Positions 12,582 through 24,588 are shown, counted from the first letter of the stretch. The stretch is DNA of 64,000 nucleotides from Dioszegia crocea (GCA_001600615.1 BCKK01000004.1:1475316-1539315); one strand, 5' to 3'. A program made the numbers and translations. The notes: generated from the letters alone by a model not told the origin.

Positions 12582-14031
12582 CTAGTCATGGCGAATCTCC
12601 TGCTCTACTCTCATATGTATTTGGACTGGACGTTGTGGTTGAGCACTCTCACTGACGGCTGGATGAGAATCAGCGGTGACCTCGCCATGTTATGACAAAT
12701 AAGGTAATCAACATACCAATTGGTGAGATAAAAGAGTCTACCAGCAGTCTTGGAGCGGGTTCGCGCGCCGATTTCTGACTTTGCCAGTTCTCCTCCGCTC
12801 CCAAATCCCAATCTGAATCCCTCGATCTAGCTCGCGCGAATGGCGCATCACTCTCCGTCCTATCCCGCTCCGATCCATCGACGCCATTACCCTCTGCATC
12901 CAGCTGTCCTCCTTCTCTCAGCAGCGTGACCAGCGCGAATGCACTGGTTCCCTGGCCCGGCTGCCCAACCATCACTCGTTGCTGTATAGCGCTAGGTGCC
13001 GAGCGTGGGAGATAGAGCACAATTGAGATCATTGTCACCGCGGCAAGCGATCCGCCAATGAGTGTAGTGAGACAATCGCTCGCTAGGGGATTTAGAGCGA
13101 TGAGTTTCGTCTCGGTCAGGCCGTCGATGCCTAGTATGACGAGGGGGATGCTGAAAGTGTATCGAAAGAGAGTGCGGGATTTGTTGAGTTGGTGGAAGTA
13201 GAAGAGACGCGCGCGTACGTCGGGCCCTGCGCCCGAGACGGCAACATCGAGGAGAAATTGGGGGAATCTGGCGACGAGGATGGTGGAGGGTATAAGGACG
13301 CTGATTGTCAGCTTGACTTCGGCACCGGACAGGCCAGAATCACTCACATCATCTCCAATATACCGCCCACGAGCAGCTCCCTCGCCAGCTGCATAGATAG
13401 ATCACCATGAAAACTGGCCCAGGGCCCACCCTGCGATATAGTGGTTATTATGACACACAGGAAGAGCCATCCGCGAAAGAAGTGGCTCGAGAGGAATGGG
13501 ACGGCCGCCTGAGGTCGTTGTACCGCCCTCATCAAATGTCCCCAATAAAGCGCTTCTTCCACCGTGAGGCAGGCTTGTAGACCGTAAGAGAATCCCAAGA
13601 CGATGATGAGAGGGGTGTTGAATGCTCGAAGGTTTTCGGGGAAGAGGACAGAAGGCCATGGTCGAGCTCCAGTGGGGCCGAGACGGACCCATCCGAGTTG
13701 AGTCTTGACGTCTATGGGATCAGCGAGGCTAGACTTTGTTCAGGCAAGGTGTCAACTTACAAGCCCAACCGAACGCCCAAACACACAGGCAGATGTTGCT
13801 GAAAACCAGCATGTAGATCAAGAGACATCGAAACCAGTCCTTTCGTCGAGGTACGAGGCAGCGGAATTTATCGAATTTGTAGATGTGAAAAGTGAGGTAC
13901 GCTAGCGACTAAAGATATGTCAGCCGAGAAGGTAGGAGAAGTAGACAAATCGAGGCGTTGAAGTTCAAGTTACTCACCACTGTGCTGAACAGGCTGACAA
14001 CGATCAAATTCGGGGCATTTATCTCCGCCAT
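12582..14031 (-). CDS. 7TM membrane protein, unnamed family, copy B
   Basis: About 408 aa. Exons: 14031-13978 (54 nt), 13908-13761 (148), 13711-13348 (364), 13300-12717 (584) and 12658-12582 (77). The first three exon lengths and the last equal those of copy A. It starts MAEINAPNL. Landmarks: FRCLVPRRKDWFRCLLIYML (TM2), GPTGARPWPSVLFP, YGLQACLTVEEALYWGHLMR (TM3), VQRPQAAVPFLSSHFF, SGAGPDVRARL, FRYTFSIPLVILGIDG (TM6), SIVLYLPRSAPSA (end of TM7) and a Gln/Asp-rich tail. The last exon encodes AVSESAQPQRP then IHMRVEQEIRHD, matching the tails of C and D. Function unknown; tandem duplication with A and C is the simplest origin. Confidence 0.8.
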
Positions 14032-14903
14032 TGCTACTCGCCGTGATGAGAGTCTTGGATTTAGTGAGTATCGCTGAGCTACACGATGAAGTAGAAAGGA
14101 TGGATACGAGGATCACTAGCAGGCTGGAATGCTAACATCTATTAGTGGGCACTCATGCCCGCAGAAGCGAAGCGCATCGGGAGGCGCCATCTTCAAGCTA
14201 ACGGACGTGACTCCATCTGTCCTCAGGAGGAAGCTAATCCCGTCGTCACCAAGGAGGGGGGGATTGTGGAGAGGCTGCTCAAAGTATAGCGGGAGCCAGG
14301 AGAGAACCCAAAATGCGGCAAAGGACGAGCCCGATTGGGTGTGTGTGTGCCCCGTTTCAGATTCCTCCTTTGGCACCGAGATTGGATCTGTCGCTGGACT
14401 ACTGGCTGGGAATCGCGAGAGTGTCGACTCTGTATCAGCCGAGGCTGATCAGTGCGATTCACCAATGAGGTCCATCTGAATACCATCTGTAGCATTTGAG
14501 CAAGCAAAGTGTGAGCAAAGTAAGAGTGAGCAGGGTGAGGGTGTCGCTGGCTTTCTGTGGGCTAGTGCGAGACAAATTGCCGAAAGTGGTAACTTGGGGG
14601 TCAGAATTTGCCTCTTCAGGCAATATTCTTCGTATGATTAGGAAATGGGCCCGAGAGGTCCTCGCTAATCCTCGTTTCCATCAATCCTTCGTTGGGGTCA
14701 CAACTGACAAATGGTATACATCTACAACCGTAACCTACTTGATGAATTGTAACCTATTTCACATCTGCTTAGCCCAAAAATACCGGTTTTCTGCTGGCCT
14801 CAAACTCGGCTTCGATCGATAATCCCCCGTCGTGTTTAGCGTAAAGATGCCCAAACTCTCATGCCCCACTTCTCCACTCGATCCGTCCTCTCGAACTCTC
14901 GCC
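14032..14903. other. Intergenic between 7TM copies B and C; possible transposase relic
   Basis: About 870 bp. It includes the copy B promoter side. An ORF at 14496-14822 on the plus strand has RFHQSFVGVTTDKWYTSTTV, faintly like the TTDxWTS block of hAT transposases, but it has no flanking terminal repeats that I can see. It also carries an imperfect GTGAGCAAAGT repeat near 14510-14535. Confidence 0.3.
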
Positions 14904-16411
14904 TCAGTCCGCGTGTACCTCTCGCTCAACATGAATGCGGACCTCGATAGGTCGATGGGGCGCAGGCTCAGTATTGACGGCTAGCACTATCAGCTTCATT
15001 CCTGTTGTCCGGCATTAGGCGACGAGATCAGACGTACCAATTGGCGAAGTGAAGGTGCTCAATAAATGAGGAATCTCCTGCGACCTTCCACGCCCAGACC
15101 ACCTCTCCTCCGAGCCTACATTCCAACTCAGCCGCCTGGCATTGGCCAATGCAAACGGCGCATCATCCGCCTCTGACCTCCCATCAGGCCCGACCAGATC
15201 TTCGTCCACGCCATCCCACTGACCCCCCTCTCTCAAAAGTGTCAAGACCGCAAAGTCTGTCGCGTGGTGATTGGGGTTCGGTAGATTACCGACCATGACT
15301 TTGCTCCGAGCTGCATTGGGGGAGGTTCGAGGGAGGTACAGGATGATTGAGATGATCATGACAATAGCGAGAGAGCCGGATGAGACTGCGGCGAGGAAGT
15401 CGGTTGCGAGTGAGTCCATGTTGATTGAGGAGGCAGGGGTAAGACCGTCGACACCGAAAATGAGGAGAGGAATCGTGAAGGTGAATCTGAAGAATGTGCG
15501 GATCTTGTTGGCTTCACCGAAGAATTGTAATCGCGATCGAACTTCCGGTCCAGCGCCGGCTGTTTCAAGATCCCTGAGAAACTTTGGGAATTTGAGTACT
15601 ACTGTGGTGGATGCTATGAGGACACTACGATGTCAATAGTGATCGCGATAGTAAGTTAATATGACTCACATGAATTCCAGTACACCGCCCGAAAGCAGCT
15701 CTTTTGCCAGTTGGAGTTTGAGATCACCATTATGTCCGATCCATGGCGTGCCCAGCTGGATGACGGCAATACAGATAGATACGAGAATCCAAGCTTTGAA
15801 GTAATAGCTGGAGAGGAAAGGGACGGGTGTCCGAGATCGCTTTGCCGAAACGGAGGCGATGAGGTGGAACCAGAAGAGTCCCTATTGTCAGTTTCGAGTC
15901 CTTGGGTTGGGCTTACCTCTTCCGCGTTCAAAGAAGCTTGCAGACCGTAGCAGATACCCAGGAGGACGGTCAAAGGGGGGTTGAATTTGACGAAGTTTGA
16001 AGGGAAGAGGGCAGATGGCCAGGGGCGCGCGCCAGCCGGTCCCAATCGGACGAATCCGAGTGAATACTTGACGTCTAGATTCGTCAGCCAGGAGAGTGCG
16101 TATGCAAAAAGGGCTACTCACAGCCCCAAGCGACCGCCCAGATGATCCAGCACGTGTTTGAGACGAGCAGCATGTAGGTTAGAAGACACCGGAACCATTC
16201 CTTTCGGCGGGGAATGAGGCATCGGCAGCCATCGAACTTGTACGTGTGATAGATGAGGAAGGCGAATGACTAAATATCAGCATTGCAGGTTGAGGGTAAT
16301 ATAAGGAGGCAGAGCGTGAAAGGCGCGCAGCCAGGATATCCCGCGGGAGAAACTCACAATAGTGGCGAAGATGCCAATCACGGTCAAGTTGGGACCACTG
16401 ATTTCGGCCAT
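14904..16411 (-). CDS. 7TM membrane protein, unnamed family, copy C (extra intron)
   Basis: About 411 aa. Exons: 16411-16358 (54 nt), 16269-16122 (148), 16074-15917 (158), 15881-15670 (212), 15624-15038 (587) and 14980-14904 (77). The exon that is 364 nt in A, B and D is split here by an intron at 15882-15916, just after LQASLNAEE; the two parts sum to 370 nt. The start is MAEISGPNLTVIG. The TM2-TM3 loop has GPAGARPWPSALFP. Where the relatives have HLMR..RRPQAA this copy reads HLIASVSAKRSRTPVPFLSS. TM6 is FRFTFTIPLLIFGVDG and TM7 ends SIILYLPRTSPNA. The last exon gives AVNTEPAPHRP and IHVEREVHAD. Function unknown, same family as A, B and D. Confidence 0.8.
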
Positions 16412-16956
16412 GATTACAAGATCGAGAGACTGAGTTGGATTGCACGGCTAATGAAAGATGTGGTTAAGTATAAGAACTCGAAGCTTGACGATCGGGCAAG
16501 GCGTCAGGATTAGTACACCTATCTAAAGCCGGGGGGTCTTGACTCCATATATCGGCGAAGCGCTTGTTTTTCGATCCCCACATGCCACCAAGGTCCTTCA
16601 GCCCATTCAAAGGCTGCCAGATATGGATGTCCGTTCGATTGGAAGGGCATCCTTGCGCGGACGAAGGTTTGTATGTACAGGATGTGTGACATGCCATGAG
16701 TGTGAAAGGCACTGGAGGGAAAGGAATGTGTTGTGGGTGGTGCGTCCTTGCCGTTACGGCATTTCCTCGGTGCCTTTTGTCGGCCTGGAGCAACCTGGCG
16801 TCGGCCCCGCGCGCATCGGAACCGCTTCTCCCTGTGCGAGACCGTTCACACGCGGGAGTAATGGGACTACGGACAGAGGTGACATTTCCCGATACCTTCC
16901 TAGATGTATACAAATCAAGGCTTCACAAACCATACAAGCTCCCAATAGCCCATCCC
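16412..16956. other. Intergenic, copy C promoter side
   Basis: About 545 bp between the 7TM copy C start and the 3' end of the stress-protein gene. No convincing ORF or repeat. Confidence 0.5.
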
Positions 16957-18977
16957 TCAGCTCGCACCCAGTCCGGACGTCCGCCTTTCGGGACTGTTCC
17001 CAGGCTCATCCTTCTCCGTGTCTGCCACATCCACCACCTCATCCTCCTGCTTGCTACTGGCAGTCTTTTCGATGCTAGCCGCCGCGAGCGATGTACGGGC
17101 GGCGTGTCGGAGCTCGGCGGGGTTGGTGCGTCGAAGGGGACGTTGCAAGCGGCGACGAGCGACCTGCATGTTAGCTCGTCTTGTTCAAGTGGACAGGTAT
17201 AGCACTCAGGTACTGAACTCACCATAATTGGCACAGAGGACTTCTGGACGAGATAATGACTGGTTGATCCAAGCAAAATACTATATAATCAGCACGATCT
17301 TGAATTTGACTCACCCCTTGAGCTTGCCCAGCCCTCTGGATCCCACAATGCACATGGTCGGCTCCAAAAAGTCGATGAGATCCAATAGCATATGACGGGA
17401 GTTCTTGGCGTGCAGGAATTGACAAGTGACAGTGATGTTGAGCTGGGTGCGCTGGAGCAGACCAGTGACTTGACGAGTGAGAAGTAGGCAAGTGGTTTGA
17501 CGCTAAGGTCAGCGTGTCTCTCTTGAAGAGCTCACTTCTTTCTGAACCCTCAACTTCTGCGCCCTATCCGATTCTGACCAAGATTTCGGATCCACCTTGC
17601 CCTCATCCTCCTTGACTGAAATCAGGAACAGCTCGTCTCCATCCCTGGCCACAGTCCCTACCGCCCATTCAACAGCATACCGGCTCTCTTCGCTCAGATC
17701 GCTGAGAACGACATATCGTCGCAAGCGCTTGCCGCTCTCCTCCAGCGCATCGTCTGGCGTCCCGTGGGTGAGGGTGATGGTGCATCGGTCCCGGGCATAG
17801 ATGGGGCGAGATGACTCGAGGGGGAGACCTTTGTTGGTGGTTTCCTTCTTGGCGGGCTGATTGAAGAGGGAAGTTTGGAAAAGGGGTTGAGGGGGAACGA
17901 CGACATTGGGTCCTTCGCCCAGAATATCCTGCTCCGTCTCTTCACCGTAGTTATCCAGAGTATCCGTTACACCACCAAGTCCAGGCTGAGGACCTCCTCC
18001 GCCCACACCAGAAGCGTCACCCTCAAAGTAGACGGCATTCGCAGTGGTGTTCTTGCTCGTCTCCTCATCAAAAAATTCCCCATCTTCATCAAATAGCTCC
18101 TCATCATCCAGCAGATCCGCCTCTTCCTCCCCATCCGTCAACACTGCCGACTCATGCTCGTCCTCCGACCCACTATCGTCCGTCTCGTACGCGCTAGCCT
18201 GCGGCCTGAAGTTACGCAACGTCGCCCCGACCGACTCCCCATCCGACTCTGCATCTCGATCCTTTGACAACGCCCCAACTTCAGGCGAAGTGTCCCTCTT
18301 TCTCGCGTCATCCCGGGATTTGCGCGCTCGGAAGAAGGGACTGGGAGATCGGCGAGTTCCCTCTTTGCTTTTACTGCCTCCGACAGGCTGGGATTTGATC
18401 GGCTTGGCGGGTTGAGAGTCAAGGGAGGGGATTGACGAGGTGGATCCGGTGACACCTGCTGCTGCTCGCAGGCCAAGGAGACCGATAGCTCCTGCGGTAG
18501 AGTTTCGCTTGCTGGATGCCGATTTCTTCGAATTACCGTTCATGGCGCCGAGGATCAGGTCAGATGCCTCACCCGTCAGCTTTTCCGTTCCGACCATTTC
18601 GTCGCTTTGCGAAACGCGCCCGTCCCTCTCTGCCCTGTCTGACGAGCTGCGCTTTCCTCTCATCCGTGAAGGAAGAGACGAAAATCTGCGCCACCCTGTC
18701 GGCTCCTCATCATCATCATCATCATCCTCAGATAGCGACGTATTGGTAGCCTGTGGAGACTCGACGACATCATGTTCAGGCACTGGGTCGAGCGGGGGAC
18801 GGGACGAAACACGATCAGTGGAAGGACTTCTTACCTACATCATCAGCGGCTGATCACGTTTGCAAAATTGGAAGAGCTTACCTCGTCTCTACTCGCGTTC
18901 CCTGAAAAGACTTTTAGTCGCGAGACGCGATCAGCGAGAGAGACGGGCAGGGAGAAGGAGCGGTTGAGGGGTGCCAT
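16957..18977 (-). CDS. Universal stress protein (UspA) domain protein with long disordered N-terminus
   Basis: Roughly 570 aa. The start exon (ATG at 18977) encodes MAPLNRSFSLPVSLADRVSR; an intron at about 18840-18890 leads into a long low-complexity region rich in Ser, Arg, Asp and Glu with two very acidic stretches. The Usp domain begins near RRYVVLSDLSEESRYAVEWA, continues through GDELFLISVKED, an intron, QLNITVTCQFLHAKNSRHML, and ends VGSRGLGKLKGILLGSTSHY with LVQKSSVPIMV. The GSRGLG-(x)9-GSxSxYLVQ pattern is the nucleotide-binding loop of ATP-type Usps. A C-terminal basic then acidic tail follows. Likely cytosolic; the role is not known. It is transcribed in the same direction as the 7TM array. 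The small in-frame exon restoring GILLGSTSHYLVQ supports the model. Confidence 0.85.
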
Positions 18978-19113
18978 CGGATAGGTGTAGATGTAGACGT
19001 AGATGTGGGCGTGGATGGGGAGACAATTGAAGAACGATGATCAGCTTGTGAATATTTTTACATTGTAGAAGTAAGTTCCGATGAGAACGGGGTAGGTAGG
19101 GACAGGGCGTGTG

Positions 19114-19471
19114 TCAAAGGACCCTCCTTGCGCCAGATGAAACGCGCTGAAACGTGCGTGGCATCTCCACCTCCGCCCGACCTCGAGGCCTCAATACTAC
19201 ATGTGGCAATGGGAGAGTACGCTGCCTCAGTCGTGCAAAGATGGATTGTGTGACTTACCATAGTTCGCTGCCCGATCCACATCATTGTTTTCGTGCTGCG
19301 GAGATCATGTCAGCTTCCTGACTTGGGGCCAATTCGTGATCCAGCCAGCGCCAATCGCGCGAAGCCCTGACTGTATAACTGCAGACGTACCTGTAGAGCA
19401 TATCGAGCGGACTTCTCGTTGATACCCAACTCCTTAAGCCGGGCCACAAGATCGGTCAAGGGTGGTGCCAT
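19114..19471 (-). CDS. Small UBA-domain protein
   Basis: A roughly 65-residue protein in three exons: 19471 to about 19391, then about 19297-19261, then about 19197-19114. The first two exons encode LTDLVARLKELGINEKSARY joined to ALQHENNDVDRAANYV. This is a complete three-helix ubiquitin-associated fold (LGI in place of MGF, then A..AL.....DVDRAANYV). The remaining 26 residues are basic. Nearly the whole protein is therefore one UBA module, unusual for a family that normally sits in larger proteins. Splice sites are good (GTACGT; GTAAGT; acceptors CGCAG and TGTAG). The last exon frame is the least certain part, and an additional exon upstream or downstream is possible. Confidence 0.55.
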
Positions 19472-20585
19472 TCTGTCTTGAATCTTCCTTGTTGAGATTG
19501 TGAGATTGGTCTTTCCTTGTTTCCCGAGATGTTGTTGATGCGTCTAGATATCTGCGAGTGTATGTTATCAGCAGCTGGATTGAGGAGCTATGAGGTAGTT
19601 CTCTATGCAGTCGCCAAATGCTGTGGTAGTTCCAAGGCAAGGGGAGCTCCATGACACGGCCAAGCCAAAGCCGGACCGCCGTTTATCCGATGCCGGTTAT
19701 GGGCGTTTTAACCCGTTAGAATCGCTTGCTCAGGCACCGAAGGATACAACGCCCATCTTGCCCTTGTTACGGATTTCCAGTCCTCAGGCTGCATGTCTCC
19801 TCGGTCCATCTGCTTCGACGACACTCTCACCTTGATGATGGTCATTACGGTACAGTCGGCCGAAGATCGTGGATCGAAACCCCACCTAAATGGACGCCCC
19901 GATGCCGGAAGGATACCGAGGCGCAGACAAAAGAAGCAAAAGGATACGCGCTCTGTGTGCGACCCACACACTGTCTACCTTTCGGGCGCAATCCTCGTGC
20001 CTGAGACACACACCTGTCTGCGGCAATGACTCCTCGTCAGACACACTTGTCCCCTTCGCTTCACTTGCTTCTTATCCGCCTACTAGCACCCTTACACCAG
20101 ACTAGTCTTTGACCTGAGATCTGCGGCTTCTCTGACGCTAAGGAGAGCGCACAGATCATGCCGATCCCATAGTCACTCGACCTGCTGAATGAGAGCGACA
20201 GTCGCTCTCAATTCTTCGAGATGTGACCACAGATAAACCGGCGAGCCGTTGAACCACCGACTTGGTGCCGAGACAAAAGGATACGGAGGCGAGGGAAAGG
20301 TGTCCTGTGTCGACACACGCTCGCTTAGTTCCGGTACCTCAAACATTGGCGACTTCTGATCTGATGGCACCTCTCGCAAGTCTTTCATTACGGCGGCCCG
20401 AAAGGTACGGAGGAAAGCAAAAAGTCAACATTTAATCAACACAATCAGCGCCTCAATCACAACCTCGAGCCTCGAGGCCGGCGGGTGATTATCAATATGA
20501 GGGATACATAAGCCCAGATGTGATGGATGGGAAGCCCCTCCCAGATAGCTCCCGAATGTGAATATTGGTCACTATGTTGCCTAGT
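19472..20585. other. Intergenic
   Basis: About 1.1 kb between the divergent UBA and acetyltransferase genes. A 71-codon minus-strand ORF at 20173-20388 is the only candidate; it has no recognisable motif and I leave it uncalled. The region is otherwise featureless to me. Confidence 0.4.
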
Positions 20586-22189
20586 ATGACTTCTTGTTTT
20601 AGAGCTCTTGGGGATCTCAGAGACGAACCACGCCCTCGTAAGCTCTCCTTCTGCCGCACCTTTCCTTTTTTGTTTTGTTTACCAAGCTAAATTTTTCAGT
20701 CAGCTTCCACGAGAGATACGCCAACGTTCCCGTCATCACCCATCATGCCCACAGCATCGTCTATCTTTATCGCTATACATCCTCCACCATCCCCTCCACC
20801 ACCTTTCTCCAGGGTCGCGTCGCCCACGCCCAACAGAAGATTCATCATCTGTGGTCCGAAGTCATCAATGGCGAGACGAGAAAGCCTTCCATCCAGCTCA
20901 GGGCGGAAGGGCCGTGGTCGTCCAAGGATATCATCCGTGACGACGCGTATGACAACAGCGGTTCAGGGGCGGCGGGCACTGACGGAGAGGCGAGGCTATT
21001 GGAGCAGGAGATTGATCGGATGAGGGCGAGGGTGTCTGATGGCGGGCCCGCGTGGCAGGTGACCCGATATTTCCCTAGCTCTCGACCAAGTACACCCCTC
21101 CTCATTCACTTCGACGTCAATGACCCCTCCACCTTCACGGATCCCTTCGCCGACTCCATATCTGATTCCCCGTGCTATATCGCATTCTCAACCTTCCATC
21201 ACCTCATGGACGGGACCAGCGGGCTCCGTCTCTCCCTCGCTCTCCTTGGCAACTATCCCCTCCTATCTTTCCCCGGTCTCGCTCCGCGAATGGAGGATGT
21301 CGTACCCCTTGCCCCCTCCCTCGGCTTCCTTGTCAAAGAGATCTACAAAGAGTTCATTGATCCCGCTCTACCCTCCTCCCTCCGTATCGTCAAACCCTGC
21401 TGGCCCGGTCTCAAGGTCAGCGGCACTCCCACCGCCTTCCCCGAGGCGCAGACCACCGTCCATCTCCCTTCGTCCTGGATCTCAGCGCTGAAGAGAGCTG
21501 GGAGAGTACACGGGGTAGACACTCTCCACCCCATCATCGAGACCGCCCTGGTCATGGCTCTTCACGAGGTTATGGGGAGGCCAGAGGAGACCATCGAAGT
21601 TGTCACTCCCATCAATGATCGGGACGCGTCCAATCCCTCCCATCCCCACATCGGGGCGATCTTCGTCTCTATCCTACGAAAAGCCTACACTAATCTCGAC
21701 CTCACTCCTCCCTCTTCTAACTTCTTCGAGAAGGGCGACCACCAACACTCCCACTTCTGGTCCCTGACGCAGACTACTGCCGACCATCACGCCTCCCCCA
21801 AAGCCCGAAAACACTCCCGCTTCGCCATCGGCATGTTCGCCCACGTCCCAAACCCCAAACGCTTCTCGAGTCCCCGTGATTCTCCGGACAGGCGTACCAA
21901 GACGGGCTGGGAGGAGTTCTTTTGGTCCAATATCGAAAGACCTGCTCCCTTCAGGTCGTCCTTCGTGATCTCCAACCTGGGCAGGGTTCAGGCGCTTCCT
22001 CCAGGGTGTGAAGGCATGCGATGGAGTCAAAGCGCGCTGCCGTTCGAGGAGGCGTTATTGTTCTGTCTGGTGGGCCATGATTGGGGATTGGAACTCTGCG
22101 TGGGCTTTAGGGACGGGTGTGCTATCACGCGGAGTGAGGTGGAAAGGCTGCTGGCGAGGTTCAAGGAGCTACTGGGGCGTTTGATTTAG
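20586..22189 (+). CDS. Alcohol O-acetyltransferase-like protein (condensation/CAT fold)
   Basis: Two exons: 20586-20637 and 20700-22189. Exon 1 gives MTSCFRALGDLRDEPRP, joined to LSFHERYANVPVITHH; the FRALG start and the CAT-type fold fit the fungal alcohol acetyltransferase (AATase) superfamily. The catalytic HxxxDG motif is present as HHLMDG in YIAFSTFHHLMDGTSG. A C-terminal SFVISNLGRV block also fits. These enzymes transfer an acyl group from acyl-CoA to an alcohol or amine; the substrate here cannot be inferred. About 515 aa. Starting at the ATG of 20586 rather than inside the large ORF is preferred because the large ORF has no internal ATG before conserved sequence. An NRPS-like or trichothecene-type acyltransferase is the alternative within the same fold. 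Confidence 0.75.
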
Positions 22190-22368
22190 GGGCGTTAGCA
22201 TCTACGGAAAGACCTTTGCGTGGATCAGATGCTGTATGCAGGTTCGAAGACTAGACTAGATGAGGGTAGATCAGAACCAGTAGACAGTGTTGTCTCTTTG
22301 TCATGTCGATGTGAAGGTTGGATGTATTCAATACAACGTTATGTCTAGCTGAGACCTGCCCACCAGAT

Positions 22369-24247
22369 CTATTCACCCCTCAATTGCCTCTGCTGCCCCT
22401 GAACATAATCCCTCAGCGGTTCCTTGATCGCCGGATCGACGAAAAGTAGCTTAGCGCTCGGGACAGCCAACAGCAGCCCATCGTAGCGCTTCGCTTCAGC
22501 CTCCGTATCATCGTACAGCTCCTTCGAGAAGAATTCGAACATGTGAGCTGCAGTGTCAGTACGCCGAACGACTTCTTGACTAAGAATGACTCACATTCCT
22601 CCGTCTTGAGTCGATTACGCTCCTTGTCCCATAGATGAAGCTGATCCACGATTGTCGGATGCAGGATCGGTGGAGGCTGTCTATATCAGCTACCTGTCCA
22701 ATCTTCAGGAGTATGGCACTTACTGAGAGGTACATTTGGCTATGCGCATGACTGCCCAAATATGCGATAATCTGCGCTGCAGATATCCCCTTCTCCATTG
22801 CAGCTTTAACGTGTTTTCGATCTAACTTGCCGACCACAAGGTTTGGGTAGCGTATCCGAATATCGACGAATAGGTTCAGGATGGCAATTTCTAGCTCGTT
22901 CGCTATTGTCCAGTCAGCTTGGGCCCTCGATCTGAGTTGGACACGTACAGGTGTAGGCATATATCTTGTAATTGGTTTCCAGGATCAGGAAGCGCTTCTC
23001 CTCCCCCTCTGATCCACCTATTTGTCCGGCGAGGTCGCCTGAGCAAAGACTGGTCGCTAGATGAGTCGGATAGAAAGCGTCGCCCCGACTACCATCGTCG
23101 GACTTGGCACGGCGGAAGATGAAGCCATACTGCTCTAGATCGGTGAGGACTGATTGTTGGCCTGGAGAGGGGAAAGATTGGGAGAGAGAGTAGGCGTGTC
23201 CGAGCTGCATCGTGCCGAGGGAGAAGAAGAGGGATAAGACCGAAGCGGTATTTTGCTCAGCATTCTGACGAGGTCAGCTTCTAGGTCCGCTGGGGGACAA
23301 GGCCATCACTCACTTCTCGTAGAGTCAGGTAATACATCAGAATCTCCCATACTTGCGTTTGACGATCTTCGAGTAAGAATTGAAACCCCTTGGATGTAAT
23401 GGTTAGGCGTTGGAGGTTTGGTCGTTCGCCCGATAGATCCGCATTGTCCGCCATGAGGCCAGAAGAGTATAGGAGTTGCAATACTTGATTGCGAGGTCGA
23501 ATAGTTACTAGTCCATTGGCAAGGCCCGACGAGACCATATACTTGAGAATGGACTGAGGGTGTCAGTGGCCAGCTTGAGCAACTCTGACAACCGCGCTCA
23601 CCTCCCAAGTTTCCTCGCCGTACTCTATCAGCTCATCCACAGCTGGTATCGCCTCATCTTCAGCTGGGATGTGTGGTATTCCGAAAGATTTTGAATTGCC
23701 CCTGATCAGGATCAGCATCCACTCAATAAGACAGGATAGCCCACTCACATTCCAGTCAGGGCATTCCGTAGTCCCACCTTGAATGTCTCATTGATCGCCC
23801 ACACCGCCTTGTTGTGGGTGTACTTGACCCCTCCGAGTATTTTGCGATCCATGAGAGGTTTAACGACATCCTGAGTCCTGTATGGATCAGCATATCTGCA
23901 ATTGCACGAGAAGATGACACTGACATTTCCGCTGCGAGTGATTCTGGCTGCCGTATCAGAGCTTTGAGATCGCTCATTCTTATTCCATGATGTGCCCATA
24001 CATAGTATAGCACAATATGGCGGCAAACGGGAGGAAGAAGTCTACGATCATTGTCAGTGAAGATCCAGACGTGAGGAACAGGAACGCACCGAAGCACACA
24101 CAGGCAGACAGCCTCGGACTTATACAGCTCTTCAAAGTAGGACTGATGTTGGTTGTCTAGGAATACGTCGAGGGCTGCTGTAGCTGAGAAGGCATCAGAG
24201 CCATCCTCGTCACCCTTTTTGGATGATGAGAAGTTGGGTTGGACCAT
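22369..24247 (-). CDS. TFB2: TFIIH core subunit Tfb2 (p52)
   Basis: Subunit of TFIIH that anchors and stimulates the Ssl2/XPB translocase in transcription initiation and excision repair. A many-exon gene starting MVQPNFSSSKKGDEDGSDAF. Family blocks seen in order: SEAVCLCVLR joined to LLPPVCRHIVLYYVW, TQDVVKPLMDRKILGG with AVWAINETFKVGLRNALTG, QVWEILMYYLTLRE, KYKIYAYT, LVVGKLDRKHVKAAMEKGIS with AAQIIAYLGSHAHSQMY, and the C-terminal DQLHLWDKERNRLKTEE followed by a short p8/Tfb5-binding-type tail. One donor (23924) is GTCAGT rather than GTNNGT with G/A at +3. It shares a roughly 340-bp divergent promoter with the TCD-type gene. RAD4, also in this window, recruits TFIIH, but the genes are not adjacent. 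Confidence 0.92.
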
Positions 24248-24588
24248 GATAATGTTGGCGGGAAGCCGGGATCAGGCCTGTCAGGACGATGTGTGGAATT
24301 GACGATTATATCGAGATTGACCTCATTCCGATTGGGTCTACGGCAACGCTGGCTTAGAGAAGTAATCAAGCTGTGATTCCCCGCGAGATCGCCAGGGGCC
24401 CTGACTGCTGGAAGAGAAGTAAGGTCGTGGTGGAATGAGTTCAGAGTGACACTGTCGATAGCGACAAAGTGGAGGTGAACAACAGCCGAAACTCAATTTC
24501 TCCTCTCTAGTTCGACCATTCATCCACTACCCCTATATAAGCTATCTTAATCCCAGTGACAGACTCTTGTCCTGTGCGAGCGATAAAA
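24248..24588. other. Divergent promoter region of TFB2 and the TCD-type gene
   Basis: About 340 bp between two divergent starts. A TATA-like element near 24534 is listed separately. No gene seen. Confidence 0.55.
24534..24540 (+). promoter_or_regulatory. TATA-like element upstream of the TCD-type gene
   Basis: TATATAA about 50 bp upstream of the ATG at 24589, in the divergent region between TFB2 and the E1-like gene. The spacing suits a short 5' UTR. Confidence 0.4.

Noticed and set aside
20173..20388. 71-codon minus-strand ORF upstream of the acetyltransferase gene
   Set aside because: No family match, no splice-site support; length is within chance expectation for GC-rich DNA.
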